DNA of 28,937 bases, taken from NCBI GenBank assembly GCA_016206405.1, contig JACQRQ010000227.1:1-28937 (forward strand). Direction: 5' to 3'. The notes under the pieces are model-generated. The model worked only from the letters and a program-made list of their open reading frames with translations, was not told the origin of the DNA and made no database searches. The position numbers and the translations under genes are program-made. This DNA comes from Elusimicrobiota bacterium (GTDB taxonomy: Bacteria; Elusimicrobiota; Elusimicrobia; O2-12-FULL-59-9). Within the stretch, counting starts at the first letter, position 1, and each line of letters begins with the position of its first letter. Below are positions 7,308-14,844 of this stretch, one piece after another.

Positions 7308-8375
7308 TCAGGCGCCCTGGGGCCAGGCCAGTAAAGCGCCCACAGGCCTGGCGGCGGGGAGGGGAGCTTTCCCCAGCCCTTGGTTGGCCCGCCAAAGCTC
7401 CTGGGCCCTGATTTGAACGATTTGTTCGGCTTTTTTAGCTTCACGCTTTTTATTCTCCGCGAACTCTTCCACGATATGCTTCAAGTCGTCGATGTCGTAG
7501 AGAAAAACCTGCTCGATCTTTCCGACTTCGGGATCGACGTCGCGGGGTACCGCGATATCGATTAAAAACACCGGCTTTCCGCTCCGCCGCCGCATCATTT
7601 CCCGGATGCGGGCAGGAGTCAGAACGAAATGCGGGCAGGAGGTCGAGCACAGCACGATGTCGGCGTCGGCCATTCTGGACATCCCTTCCTCCCAATGCAG
7701 CGCCTCGGCTCCAAGGGAAGCGGCCAGTTCCCGCCCCCGCTCATAGGTCCGGTTGGAGACGAAAATCGCCTTGACCTTTTTAGAGGCCAAGTGCTTGGCG
7801 GCCGCCTCCGCCATTTTGCCCGCACCGAGCACCATGACCCGGCACAGGGAAAGATCCGCGAAAACTTTTTCCGCCAGAGTCACGGCCGCCGAAGCCACGG
7901 AGCTGATGCCGGAGGCTATTTGGGTTTGGTTTCGAACCTGTTTGCCCGCGGCGAAGGCCGTTTGGAAAAGCCGGTTGAAAGTCCGCCGCGTGAACCCGTT
8001 TTGCAGGGAAATTTGGTAGGCGGTCTTGATCTGCCCCAGAATCTGCGACTCGCCGAGCACCATCGAATCGAGCCCGGCGGCGACGCGGAAAAGATGAATG
8101 GCCGCGTCTGTGCCCTGGTGAACGTAGACCTGGCCGTCTAAATCCCGGCCCGTCTTTTGCTCCCAATGCCGCCGGACTTTATCGGCAATCTCCTGGGGCG
8201 GGCCGGACCAATAGAACTCCACGCGGTTGCAGGTGGAAAGCGCCACCGCCTCTTGGCAGCCCCACGCGGCCAGGCGGCAAAGCTGCTCCAAAATCTCCTC
8301 CGGGCGAACGGATATTTTTTCCCTGAGCTCCACCTGGGCGGTCTTGTAGCTTATGCCGATGCAGGCGATTTCCAT
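7308..8375 (-). CDS. hemA: Glutamyl-tRNA reductase, short C-terminus
   Basis: This enzyme reduces glutamyl-tRNA to glutamate-1-semialdehyde with NADPH, the first step of C5 tetrapyrrole synthesis. I chose the ATG at 8375 (355 residues) because family members begin at this point (IGISYKTA). An ATG at 8435 overlapping the ccsA stop is also possible. With this start the catalytic cysteine (STCNR) is residue 49, as in the family. GESQILGQ follows at about 108-115, and a VLGAGKMAE nucleotide-binding loop begins the NADPH domain. The protein ends soon after YDIDDLKHIVEEF and a short helix, roughly 60-90 residues earlier than usual, so most of the C-terminal dimerisation domain is missing. There is no room downstream for a frameshifted continuation, because the next gene starts 22 bases later. 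Confidence 0.92.
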   Translation of the reverse strand: MEIACIGISYKTAQVELREKISVRPEEILEQLCRLAAWGCQEAVALSTCNRVEFYWSGPPQEIADKVRRHWEQKTGRDLDGQVYVHQGTDAAIHLFRVAAGLDSMVLGESQILGQIKTAYQISLQNGFTRRTFNRLFQTAFAAGKQVRNQTQIASGISSVASAAVTLAEKVFADLSLCRVMVLGAGKMAEAAAKHLASKKVKAIFVSNRTYERGRELAASLGAEALHWEEGMSRMADADIVLCSTSCPHFVLTPARIREMMRRRSGKPVFLIDIAVPRDVDPEVGKIEQVFLYDIDDLKHIVEEFAENKKREAKKAEQIVQIRAQELWRANQGLGKAPLPAARPVGALLAWPQGA

Positions 8376-8427
8376 ATCCCCGTTGGCGTCCTGTTCGCAG
8401 ACCCGCTCTGCGGGTACCCCGGCTTGG

Positions 8428-9216
8428 TCAAGCATAGGAATGCAGCCCGCTCAATAAGTAGTTGACTCCAAAATAGGTGAAAAGGATGAAGGCGAATCCG
8501 GACACGGCCAGCCAAGCGAAGCGCGACTCCCGCCAGCCCCGCGTGCGCCGCAGGTGGATGGCGATGGCGTAGAAAATCCAGGTCACCAAAGACCAGGTTT
8601 CCTTGGGGTCCCAAGACCAGTAGCTGCCCCACGCCGAGTTGGCCCAAACGGCCCCCGTCAGAATTCCGAGAGTCAAGAACCAGAACCCGAGGCTGATGGC
8701 GCGGTAAAGCAGGCCGTCCAGCAAATCCGCTTGGGAAGCGGCCCCGGCTTTCTTGAACCGCCAAAGATAAACCAACGCCGCCAGAAAGGCCAAAGACAGC
8801 GCCCCGTAGCCGACCATGACGGTGGCCACATGCAGAAGAAGCCAATTGGATTGAAGCGCCGGAACAAGGGGCTGGATGCTGGAGTCCAACAGCGAAGCCG
8901 TCGCCAGGCTCACGACCAAAAAGATGGTTAGGGCCGGAAGCAAACCCGCGAAAGAAAGTTTCGACGAATAAAAAAGAAAGAATACCCCCAGCACGGCCCA
9001 AAGCAGAAACAGCATGGACTCGTATTGGTTGGAGAGCGGCGCCCGGGCGCCGATTTGCCAGCGCGCCATCAGGTTGGCGGCCAAGGCCAGCCAGCTTAGA
9101 AAAAGGAGCGCCGTGGTCCAGCGCCGCTTGGAGGCTTTGAACAGGTACTCCGCGGCGTTGGCCCCTAGAGAGGCCAAAGAGAAAATCCACACCGCCTGAA
9201 AAGAAGCTTGAACCAT
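8428..9216 (-). CDS. ccsA: CcsA/ResC system II cytochrome c maturation protein
   Basis: The 262-residue polytopic membrane protein carries the tryptophan-rich WWD signature (WGSYWSWDPKETW, residues about 196-208), which presents heme at the outer membrane face. Conserved histidines near residues 129 (WLLLHVATVM) and 221 (AIAIHLR) are the expected heme ligands. With ResB/Ccs1 it forms the synthase that carries heme out and attaches it to CxxCH motifs. GGAAGAG precedes the ATG by a normal distance, and the gene begins 12 bases after the resB stop. Its place in a window full of multiheme cytochromes fits its job. Confidence 0.95.
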   Translation of the reverse strand: MVQASFQAVWIFSLASLGANAAEYLFKASKRRWTTALLFLSWLALAANLMARWQIGARAPLSNQYESMLFLLWAVLGVFFLFYSSKLSFAGLLPALTIFLVVSLATASLLDSSIQPLVPALQSNWLLLHVATVMVGYGALSLAFLAALVYLWRFKKAGAASQADLLDGLLYRAISLGFWFLTLGILTGAVWANSAWGSYWSWDPKETWSLVTWIFYAIAIHLRRTRGWRESRFAWLAVSGFAFILFTYFGVNYLLSGLHSYA

Positions 9217-9228
9217 AATCTCTTCCGT

Positions 9229-10335
9229 TTAACGCCGTTTTGAGGAGTTCGGCCCCCAAAACGACCAAGCCAGCCCTATCGCCAAAAAGGAAAATCCCGC
9301 GTAGATGACGGGCACGCCCGGGTCTTTGGCGATTTGTATGCCTGAAAAATTTAGATTTTTAGGGTCGAATCCGGACTGGTAAAGCCGGTAGCCCTTATAC
9401 TTCAAGGGCGAGTTCACGTAGATGGTTTGCGACAACTGGGTCCGTCCATTTTCAATGATTTCTATGTCGCTTTCGTATTGACGAATTCGGCCCGGGATAT
9501 ACTCGTATACGAGGCGATAAGCCTCGTCGCCCAAGCCATGGAAATCCGGAAAATTGGCGAAGATAAATCGCCTCGCCCCGTCCTTGTCTCCGCCGACTTT
9601 CAACTCCCAGGCGGGATTTTCGGCAGCGTCGCTTTTTGAGCCCGCCCCCGCCTCGGTGATGACGAAATCGGGATAATACCGCACCGGCTCGATCTCAAGC
9701 CCCAAGGCGGGCAATCGCAGCTTTTCGCCGGCCTTGAGTTCGGCGGTTTTATGATTTTGCGTTGAATCACGGGGAACCACGTGGAGCGAGTGCTTTTCAT
9801 TTTCCCAATATAGAAGCCGGAAATCCTTGAGTTGGACCGAGAAGGGAAGCTGGATTTTGCCGCTGCGGTCGTCGTCAAAAGAAGAGCGGGTTTGGCCTTT
9901 TTCCATGGGAAGATAGCCGCGCTGACCGGACGCGCCACGCAGCATCCCCCCGGCGAAAATCAGCATGATGGCCAGATGCGATAAGAAAACGCCGGGCCGC
10001 ACAAAAAGAGCTTTGTAGCGCCTCAGGGAGCATGCGGCCAAATTGACCCCGGCTAAAGCCAGGAGGCCCAAAAACCAGAAACTGCCGAAAAGATTGTTGA
10101 GACCGAGCCGCCCAATCCAGCCCGTCAGGGCGGGGCCGAACATCTCCTGGTAATTCTCGATGGGCTGGCCTTGGGGAATAACGCCTCCCAGGATGCACGC
10201 CGCCAAAATCAGTATGGCGGTGATAAAAAACAGCCGGATAGCGCCCAATCGCTCCAGGAGCCGCATGCCCCAGCGGCTGTATGAAAACTCGGGAGAGCGC
10301 ATGATTTTGAGGCCGATGATTGGATTGGCATCCAT
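9229..10335 (-). CDS. resB: ResB/Ccs1 system II cytochrome c maturation protein
   Basis: The 368-residue product has the ResB layout: three N-terminal membrane helices (about 33-55, 81-104 and 117-132), a large periplasmic domain, and a last helix at about 341-360. Landmarks are GGVIPQG after helix 1, FLSHLAIML with the conserved histidine in helix 3, and GYRLYQSGFDP before the last helix, all ResB hallmarks. It holds reduced apocytochrome c for heme attachment together with CcsA. Start codons at 10302 and 10266 are possible alternatives; none has a strong ribosome-binding site. A copy of the shared palindromic motif lies 23-42 bases upstream of the chosen ATG. Confidence 0.93.
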   Translation of the reverse strand: MDANPIIGLKIMRSPEFSYSRWGMRLLERLGAIRLFFITAILILAACILGGVIPQGQPIENYQEMFGPALTGWIGRLGLNNLFGSFWFLGLLALAGVNLAACSLRRYKALFVRPGVFLSHLAIMLIFAGGMLRGASGQRGYLPMEKGQTRSSFDDDRSGKIQLPFSVQLKDFRLLYWENEKHSLHVVPRDSTQNHKTAELKAGEKLRLPALGLEIEPVRYYPDFVITEAGAGSKSDAAENPAWELKVGGDKDGARRFIFANFPDFHGLGDEAYRLVYEYIPGRIRQYESDIEIIENGRTQLSQTIYVNSPLKYKGYRLYQSGFDPKNLNFSGIQIAKDPGVPVIYAGFSFLAIGLAWSFWGPNSSKRR

Positions 10336-10357
10336 AGGTTTTTAACCGCTTATAGTG

Positions 10358-10377
10358 TTTGCAACGAAATTGCCACG
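10358..10377 (-). promoter_or_regulatory. Shared palindromic motif, copy 1 (upstream of resB)
   Basis: On the minus strand the site reads CGTGGCAATTTCGTTGCAAA. It differs at one position from the copy upstream of the pentaheme gene at 14231. The core GCAAT-TTC-GTTGC is a near-perfect inverted repeat. It may be an operator or an RNA hairpin in the 5' leader. Confidence 0.5.
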
Positions 10378-10398
10378 TTGGGGGAGTGGGGAGGGGGA

Positions 10399-10457
10399 AG
10401 TGGTAGAGTGGTAAAGTGATAGAGTGGCTGGGGGAAAGTGGTAGAGTGATAGAGTGG
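10399..10457. repeat. Degenerate 8-base tandem repeat (AGTGRTAR)
   Basis: Reading the plus strand, AGTGGTAG, AGTGGTAA, AGTGATAG and a partial AGTGG are followed by a 9-base spacer, then AGTGGTAG, AGTGATAG and AGTGG. A shorter version of the same array sits next to the second copy of the palindromic motif. It encodes nothing convincing on either strand. The rest of the gap 10336-10592 holds only an imperfect CGCCC/GGGCG hairpin near 10527-10540. Confidence 0.7.
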
Positions 10458-10592
10458 GGATGGATGCAATAATTGAAGGAGCAGGGCAAAGCTGGCAAAC
10501 CAGGCCGCCGTAATGGACCACTCCGCCCAACGGGGGGCGTAGCGTCCAGTCACAGATATGGCTCTAGGCCCTCCTGGAATAAAAAGCAGCGC

Positions 10593-11870
10593 TCAAGCCG
10601 TATCCCGGAAGTTTCCATGCCACACAGTCTCCGACTCAATACTCATGGGGGCAGATTTCTGCGGTGTAAGCTGCCCGGTCAGCACCGGGATGGTCATCTT
10701 CAGCAATGTAGTATAGAGCAGCATCCCGAAGGCCCATATCCCGGCGCAAATCAGCCATTCATTGAGGGTCGGGGAGTACTCGACTATCTCGCCCAGGGGG
10801 CTGGGAATGAAGGCCGGGACAACCATGCCCATCCCCTTCTCGATCCAAATGCCCGCGATGGCCAGCGCACAAGCCAAGCTCAGGTATCTTAGACGGCGCG
10901 AGAACGGCAGCACCAGCAGGGCGAGGGCCGCCGAATCGAGAACCATGGCCGTCCATATCCAAGGCACGAGGCCGTAGTGGCCGTGGAGGCCGAAGAATAA
11001 ATACTTAGCCGATGCCACATGAGCTGAGTCGGTGTAGAATTCCTTAAAAAGCTCGCAAAGCAAGAGGAAGACATTGATGATCATCGAGACTTGAACGATG
11101 TCCCGGAGCATGAAGAGCGCCTTGTCGGTGACCTTGTAGGAGGATAGGCGGCGGATGACCTGCAGGGTCAGAATGAGGAAGCCCGGTCCGGCCGTGAAGG
11201 CCGAGGCCAAGAAACGCGGGGCCACGATGGCTGAGTTCCAGAAAGGCCGCCCCCCCAAGCCGACATAGAGGAATGCCGTCACGGTATGGATGCTGATGGC
11301 CCAGAACATGGCGATGAAAACGAAGGGGATGTACCAGATACTCGCGGGCTTGCGCTTGAGATACACCATATAGACCAGATAGCCTGAGATTTGGGCATTG
11401 AGAGCCAGGTAGCCGTTGAGGACGATGACGTCCCAGCTCAGCATGGAGATGGGCCAATTAAACCTCCCGATCCCCGGAATCATGTGCCAGAACCGGTCCG
11501 GGCGGCCCAGGTCTACGGTGACGAATAGCAGGCACATGACGATGACTGCCACGGCCAAGAGCTCGCCGAAGATGACCACGTCGTGCAGGGTCTCGTCCTT
11601 GTAGACATAGACCGGCACCACCAGCATCACCGCGGCCGCCGCCATCCCCACCAGGAAGGTGAAGTTGGCGATATAGAGTCCCCAGGAGACCTGGTCGCTC
11701 ATGCCGGTGACGGTGAGGCCGGCGACGAGCTGCTTGCAGTAGGCGTTGAGCCCCAAAAGGGACACGGCCGTCAGGGCCGTCATCCATAGGTAGTAACGCC
11801 AATCCCCGTCGAGAGTCTTGCGAGCGCAGCGCCCGACGAAAACCACGTAATCCTTGATGGCCTGGGTCAT
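10593..11870 (-). CDS. NrfD/PsrC-family quinone-interacting membrane subunit, DsrP-like
   Basis: The 425-residue product is a membrane protein with about ten helices. It closely resembles DsrP of the DsrMKJOP complex: LVAGLTVTGMSDQVSWGLYIANFTFLVG is at the same place, followed by LVDLGRP-type and IHTVTAFLYVGL motifs, then LHGHYGLVPWIW and the EKGMGMVVPAFIPSPLGEIVEYSPT segment. NrfD proteins bind menaquinol or menaquinone and pass electrons to a partner ferredoxin on the outer face. It starts two bases after the DsrO-like ferredoxin gene and ends the operon. No dsrMKJ or dsrAB is present in the window, so sulfite reduction is not implied. The upstream pentaheme and tetraheme cytochromes are the likely electron partners. 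Confidence 0.87.
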   Translation of the reverse strand: MTQAIKDYVVFVGRCARKTLDGDWRYYLWMTALTAVSLLGLNAYCKQLVAGLTVTGMSDQVSWGLYIANFTFLVGMAAAAVMLVVPVYVYKDETLHDVVIFGELLAVAVIVMCLLFVTVDLGRPDRFWHMIPGIGRFNWPISMLSWDVIVLNGYLALNAQISGYLVYMVYLKRKPASIWYIPFVFIAMFWAISIHTVTAFLYVGLGGRPFWNSAIVAPRFLASAFTAGPGFLILTLQVIRRLSSYKVTDKALFMLRDIVQVSMIINVFLLLCELFKEFYTDSAHVASAKYLFFGLHGHYGLVPWIWTAMVLDSAALALLVLPFSRRLRYLSLACALAIAGIWIEKGMGMVVPAFIPSPLGEIVEYSPTLNEWLICAGIWAFGMLLYTTLLKMTIPVLTGQLTPQKSAPMSIESETVWHGNFRDTA

Positions 11871-11872
11871 GG

Positions 11873-12802
11873 TTAGAGGTTGAAGTAATAGTAGAACCGG
11901 GGTAAAGTGCCGACCTCCTCCTTAAGGACATACACCCTTTTGGTTTTGATGATGTTGGCGATCTCGCTCTCGGGATCGAGAAGGTTGCCGAACTTGCGCG
12001 AGCCTGTGGGACAGACCTCGACGCAGGCCGGGTACTTGCCTTTTCGGGTGCGGTGCAGGCAGAAGTGGCACTTCTCCACGACGCCCTTGGGACGCGGCCG
12101 GTTGGAGAGGTAACCCATCTCCGGGTTAAGCTCGTCTTTGGGGATCTCGGGTTTCTCAAAATTGAAGCGCCGCGCCCCATAGGGGCAGGCGGCCATGCAG
12201 TAGCGGCAACCGATGCACCAGTTGTAGTCGATGACCACGACGCCGTCGGGCTCCTGCCAGGTGGCCTGCACGGGGCAGGCCTTTACGCAGGGCGCTTTGC
12301 GGCACTGGTGGCACTGCACCGGCATGTAATAGAAGCCGTCCTTGGGGACCTCGCCCTCGTAGTCGGTCTTGGAGCTCTCCACGTCGATGGAACCCTTGCG
12401 CATCTGCAGGACACGGATGTATTGGATCTGGGGATTTCGCGACTGGTTGTTCTCCTTGGCGCAGGCGTACACGCATTTGCGGCAGCCGATGCAGCGGCCG
12501 ATGTTGAGGGCGTAGCCGAACTCGACCCCGGGGATGGGAGGAGGGTCGGTGATATTGGGGCGCACGCCGTAATCCTTCTCAACCTGCGCGGCGATCCGTT
12601 CGAGAATGGCCTTCTTGTCCTCTGGCGTGAGCTCCTTGTAGTGCAGGCGGAGGAATTCCTCCAAAGTCGGCAGATCGGCGACGCCTTTGAGAGGGGACAA
12701 GGCGGCCGCCGTGGCCGTCACGGCGCTGGTGGCCAACGCGGCCAGGAAGGCCCGACGAGAGATTTCATTGGCCGCCTCGCCGGGCTTGAGTTCCTCGGCC
12801 AT
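11873..12802 (-). CDS. Tat-exported four-cluster ferredoxin subunit, DsrO-like
   Basis: The 309-residue product begins with a twin-arginine signal (ISRRAFLAAL, then an alanine-rich helix), so it folds in the cytoplasm and is exported. Four cysteine groups for [4Fe-4S] clusters follow: CIGCRKCVYAC, CHQCRKAPCVKAC, CIGCRYCMAAC, and CHFC paired with CVEVC. This is the pattern of ferredoxin subunits that pair with NrfD proteins (DsrO, HybA, PsrB). About 60 residues between the signal and the first cluster are unusually long and charged. It overlaps the tetraheme gene by one base (TGATG) and is followed at two bases by its presumed NrfD partner. It should wire that quinone site to the two cytochromes encoded upstream. 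Confidence 0.88.
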   Translation of the reverse strand: MAEELKPGEAANEISRRAFLAALATSAVTATAAALSPLKGVADLPTLEEFLRLHYKELTPEDKKAILERIAAQVEKDYGVRPNITDPPPIPGVEFGYALNIGRCIGCRKCVYACAKENNQSRNPQIQYIRVLQMRKGSIDVESSKTDYEGEVPKDGFYYMPVQCHQCRKAPCVKACPVQATWQEPDGVVVIDYNWCIGCRYCMAACPYGARRFNFEKPEIPKDELNPEMGYLSNRPRPKGVVEKCHFCLHRTRKGKYPACVEVCPTGSRKFGNLLDPESEIANIIKTKRVYVLKEEVGTLPRFYYYFNL

Positions 12803-13443
12803 CAGTCGCGCCCTCCGGGGTTTTCGGCGCCGGCCGCCTTGTTGGCCTTGGCGCGTGTGCGCGGGTTGACGTGAGGCGGCGGAGCGGCCTTCAGCGGCTT
12901 GAAGATGGGCCAGTGCGGGTTGTGGCAGGCGATGCAGACCTGAGCCTTGCGGGAACCCTTGGTAGTGTCCCAGAAGCCGCTGCGCCGTCCGTGGATGCCC
13001 AGGCCCCAGTCACGGTAGATCGTGCCGTGGCACTTCGCGCAGAGCAGTTGGATATTGGCGAGCTTGATGGGGCTGCCGTCGAAATTGGAAAAATCCGCCG
13101 GCTGCATGCGGTGGTGGCAGTTGAAACAGTGCTGGTTGCGGCCATGATTGAGCTCAATGTGATCATGGAAAATCCCCTTCTCATGGGGATTTCCCTGGAG
13201 CGGCTCGGCGCCCTCGTGGCATGCCTGGCATGGAGCCCCATCGAAGGTCATCTCCGTGCGGACTTTGCGCACGGTGGAGGTGTCGGCGTACTCCGGGGAG
13301 AGCTTGGGAATGTCGTCACGGCCGGGTCCTTTGCCTATGAGGTCCTTCGTGAAGACCACGGCCAGCGCGAGCAGGCAGGCGACGGCCGCGCCGGCTGCCG
13401 CCAAAGGGATTCTCTTGGAGCCCTCGTCACGGTCCATGGTCAT
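12802..13443 (-). CDS. Membrane-anchored tetraheme c-type cytochrome
   Basis: The 213-residue product has an N-terminal hydrophobic helix (about residues 12-32) without an obvious cleavage site, so it is probably a membrane anchor with the rest in the periplasm. Four CxxCH heme sites are visible: CQACH, CFNCH followed by a second His, CAKCH and CIACH. The tail is Pro-, Ala- and Lys-rich and probably disordered. Start and stop overlap the neighbours (ATGA with the pentaheme gene, TGATG with the ferredoxin gene). It likely moves electrons between the ferredoxin/NrfD pair and the pentaheme. I do not recognise a named family. Confidence 0.85.
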   Translation of the reverse strand: MTMDRDEGSKRIPLAAAGAAVACLLALAVVFTKDLIGKGPGRDDIPKLSPEYADTSTVRKVRTEMTFDGAPCQACHEGAEPLQGNPHEKGIFHDHIELNHGRNQHCFNCHHRMQPADFSNFDGSPIKLANIQLLCAKCHGTIYRDWGLGIHGRRSGFWDTTKGSRKAQVCIACHNPHWPIFKPLKAAPPPHVNPRTRAKANKAAGAENPGGRD

Positions 13444-14231
13444 TTTCGCACGGAGGCATCTTCCTTGTGGGCCTCGACGTAAAGGGCCTTGAGTTCCATC
13501 AAGAGGTCCTGGGAGCGGGGCAGGAGCTTCTTAAAGTCGAACTCATGCCAGAACCAGATGACGTCTTCGTAGGCCTTGTCGACCTTGGCCATCGCATCGG
13601 GTTTCTTGATGGACTTGTAGTAGAATTTGAGGCCTTTGCGGTATCCGTTGGCGTGGTTGAGCCGCTCGAGAATCTCTTCCGCCTGGGCGATGACTTCGGG
13701 GTGGTTCTTAGTCCGGGCGTTGTGGCAGTTCTTGCAGGCCCGCTGGAGAATGGTTTTGGAATAGACGCGCGTGTTGAGCGAGCCGTGGCAGGTGATGCAA
13801 TTGGGCCCTCGCCCCGCGGCATTCAACTGGTCGTAGTGCCGGCTCATGGCGAAGCGCGCGAGAATGGGCGCGTGGCAGTTGCCGCAGGTCTTCGGGATGT
13901 TCTTAAAATAGAACGGGCTGTTAGGATTGGATTGAGGGAGGATGCCCTTATGAGCTTCCTCCTTGGATGCCTTAGCCGGGTCGCCGTTATGACAGGCCGT
14001 GCAGGAGAGCCCCGCTAAATCATGGGCGGAGCCGCTCCATTCCCGGTAGTAGTTGTAGATCTTTTTGTTCTGGACGCGGAATTTCTCATCCTGGTGGCAC
14101 TCGCGGCAAGACTCGCGAGGCTCGGCGGCCGCGACTTGAAGTCCCCAAGGGAACGACAATAGGACCGCGAACAGGGCGGCTTGGGCCATAACCCGCTTGG
14201 AAACGCTCCTAGCCGGCGGATTTCGCGGCAT
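13440..14231 (-). CDS. Exported pentaheme c-type cytochrome
   Basis: I use the ATG at 14231 (263 residues), because it opens a normal signal peptide ending near QVAAA and AGGAGG lies about 12 bases upstream. The frame is open to an ATG at 14294, but that stretch covers the repeated palindromic motif and looks non-coding. Five CxxCH sites follow: CRECH, CTACH, CGNCH, CITCH and CKNCH. Several free histidines (for example SRHYDQL and EEAHKG) could be distal ligands. The last 100 residues carry no heme site and are helical and lysine-rich. The layout recalls cytochrome c554/NapC-type electron carriers. It is the first gene of the operon tetraheme, ferredoxin, NrfD. Confidence 0.85.
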   Translation of the reverse strand: MPRNPPARSVSKRVMAQAALFAVLLSFPWGLQVAAAEPRESCRECHQDEKFRVQNKKIYNYYREWSGSAHDLAGLSCTACHNGDPAKASKEEAHKGILPQSNPNSPFYFKNIPKTCGNCHAPILARFAMSRHYDQLNAAGRGPNCITCHGSLNTRVYSKTILQRACKNCHNARTKNHPEVIAQAEEILERLNHANGYRKGLKFYYKSIKKPDAMAKVDKAYEDVIWFWHEFDFKKLLPRSQDLLMELKALYVEAHKEDASVRK

Positions 14232-14259
14232 CCGGGAACATGTCCTCCTAGGGATATCT

Positions 14260-14279
14260 TTTGCAACGAAGTTGCCACG
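14260..14279 (-). promoter_or_regulatory. Shared palindromic motif, copy 2 (upstream of the pentaheme operon)
   Basis: The minus strand reads CGTGGCAACTTCGTTGCAAA. GCAAC and GTTGC form a perfect 5-base inverted repeat around TTC. It lies 29-48 bases before the ATG at 14231, nearly the same distance as copy 1 from resB. Confidence 0.5.
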
Positions 14280-14285
14280 GGGATA

Positions 14286-14309
14286 AGTGGTCAAGTGGTA
14301 AAGTGGGTG
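14286..14309. repeat. Short copy of the AGTGGTAA tandem repeat
   Basis: The plus strand reads AGTGGTCA and AGTGGTAA, then a degenerate AGTGGGTG. It follows motif copy 2 at nearly the same offset as the longer array follows motif copy 1, so the motif plus array is a composite intergenic repeat. An AAGG-TAAT-CCTT hairpin with a T-run nearby (14315-14336, minus strand) might be a weak terminator for the monoheme gene. Confidence 0.6.
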
Positions 14310-14361
14310 GCTGCAAAAAATAGGAAGGATTACCTTGGTCGGCTAAATAGCGGACGGGTCT

Positions 14362-14844
14362 TCAATTTTGATCCGGATTGGGAGGTTTATTCCGGTTTAT
14401 GAATAAATTTTTAAGATTTTCTTGCTGAACCTGGAATTCGCCCTGCTTTAAAATTTTCCTAACCTTGGAATCGTAGGTGAGAAAGTCCACGATCCTTTCC
14501 TCATCCGCCTTGCTCAATTCGATTCCGCGGCCTTTCATCTTGAGATGCATCCTGCGCACATAGCGCTTCCAGACGTCCGCCTCCATGTACGGAGAGTTCA
14601 GGGGACGCGCCGTCGTATGGCAGGAGCCGCAGACGCCCAGGAAGAACCGGTAATTCGCCTTCTGATTCTCGGGGTAGCCGGACACGTCCACGGTGGGGGA
14701 GCCTAGGTCGGAGTAAAACGGCGGGACGGCCTTTGCGGAGGCAGCCGGGTTCTTCGGCGAGGGGGATTCTTCTTTTCCGCCGCAGGCCGCCAAGGAGAGC
14801 CCCGCAAGAAAGAGGACGATGAGGCCCGACGTTCGTATCCTCAT
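14362..14844 (-). CDS. Monoheme c-type cytochrome lipoprotein, ActE-like
   Basis: The 160-residue product has a lipoprotein signal peptide ending in LSLAAC, so the mature N-terminal cysteine would be lipidated and the protein held at the membrane surface. One heme site, CGSCH, lies near residue 73. MHLKMKGRGIELSKADEERIVDFLTYD matches the C-terminal helix of class I cytochromes, with a candidate methionine ligand in that region. It is the last gene of the molybdopterin-ferredoxin-NrfD operon and overlaps the NrfD gene by four bases (ATGA). Alternative complex III has a monoheme cytochrome, ActE, in the corresponding role of delivering electrons to an oxidase or another acceptor. Confidence 0.82.
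   Translation of the reverse strand: MRIRTSGLIVLFLAGLSLAACGGKEESPSPKNPAASAKAVPPFYSDLGSPTVDVSGYPENQKANYRFFLGVCGSCHTTARPLNSPYMEADVWKRYVRRMHLKMKGRGIELSKADEERIVDFLTYDSKVRKILKQGEFQVQQENLKNLFINRNKPPNPDQN

Noticed and set aside
10399..10457. Possible CRISPR array
   Set aside because: The repeats are only 8 bases, degenerate and mostly without spacers; there is no cas gene nearby.
13440..14294. Longer pentaheme cytochrome starting at 14294
   Set aside because: The extra 21 residues are translated from the repeated intergenic palindrome; AGGAGG and the signal peptide favour 14231.
14315..14336. Rho-independent terminator after the monoheme lipoprotein gene
   Set aside because: The stem has only four base pairs (AAGG/CCTT), too weak to call despite the nearby T-run.
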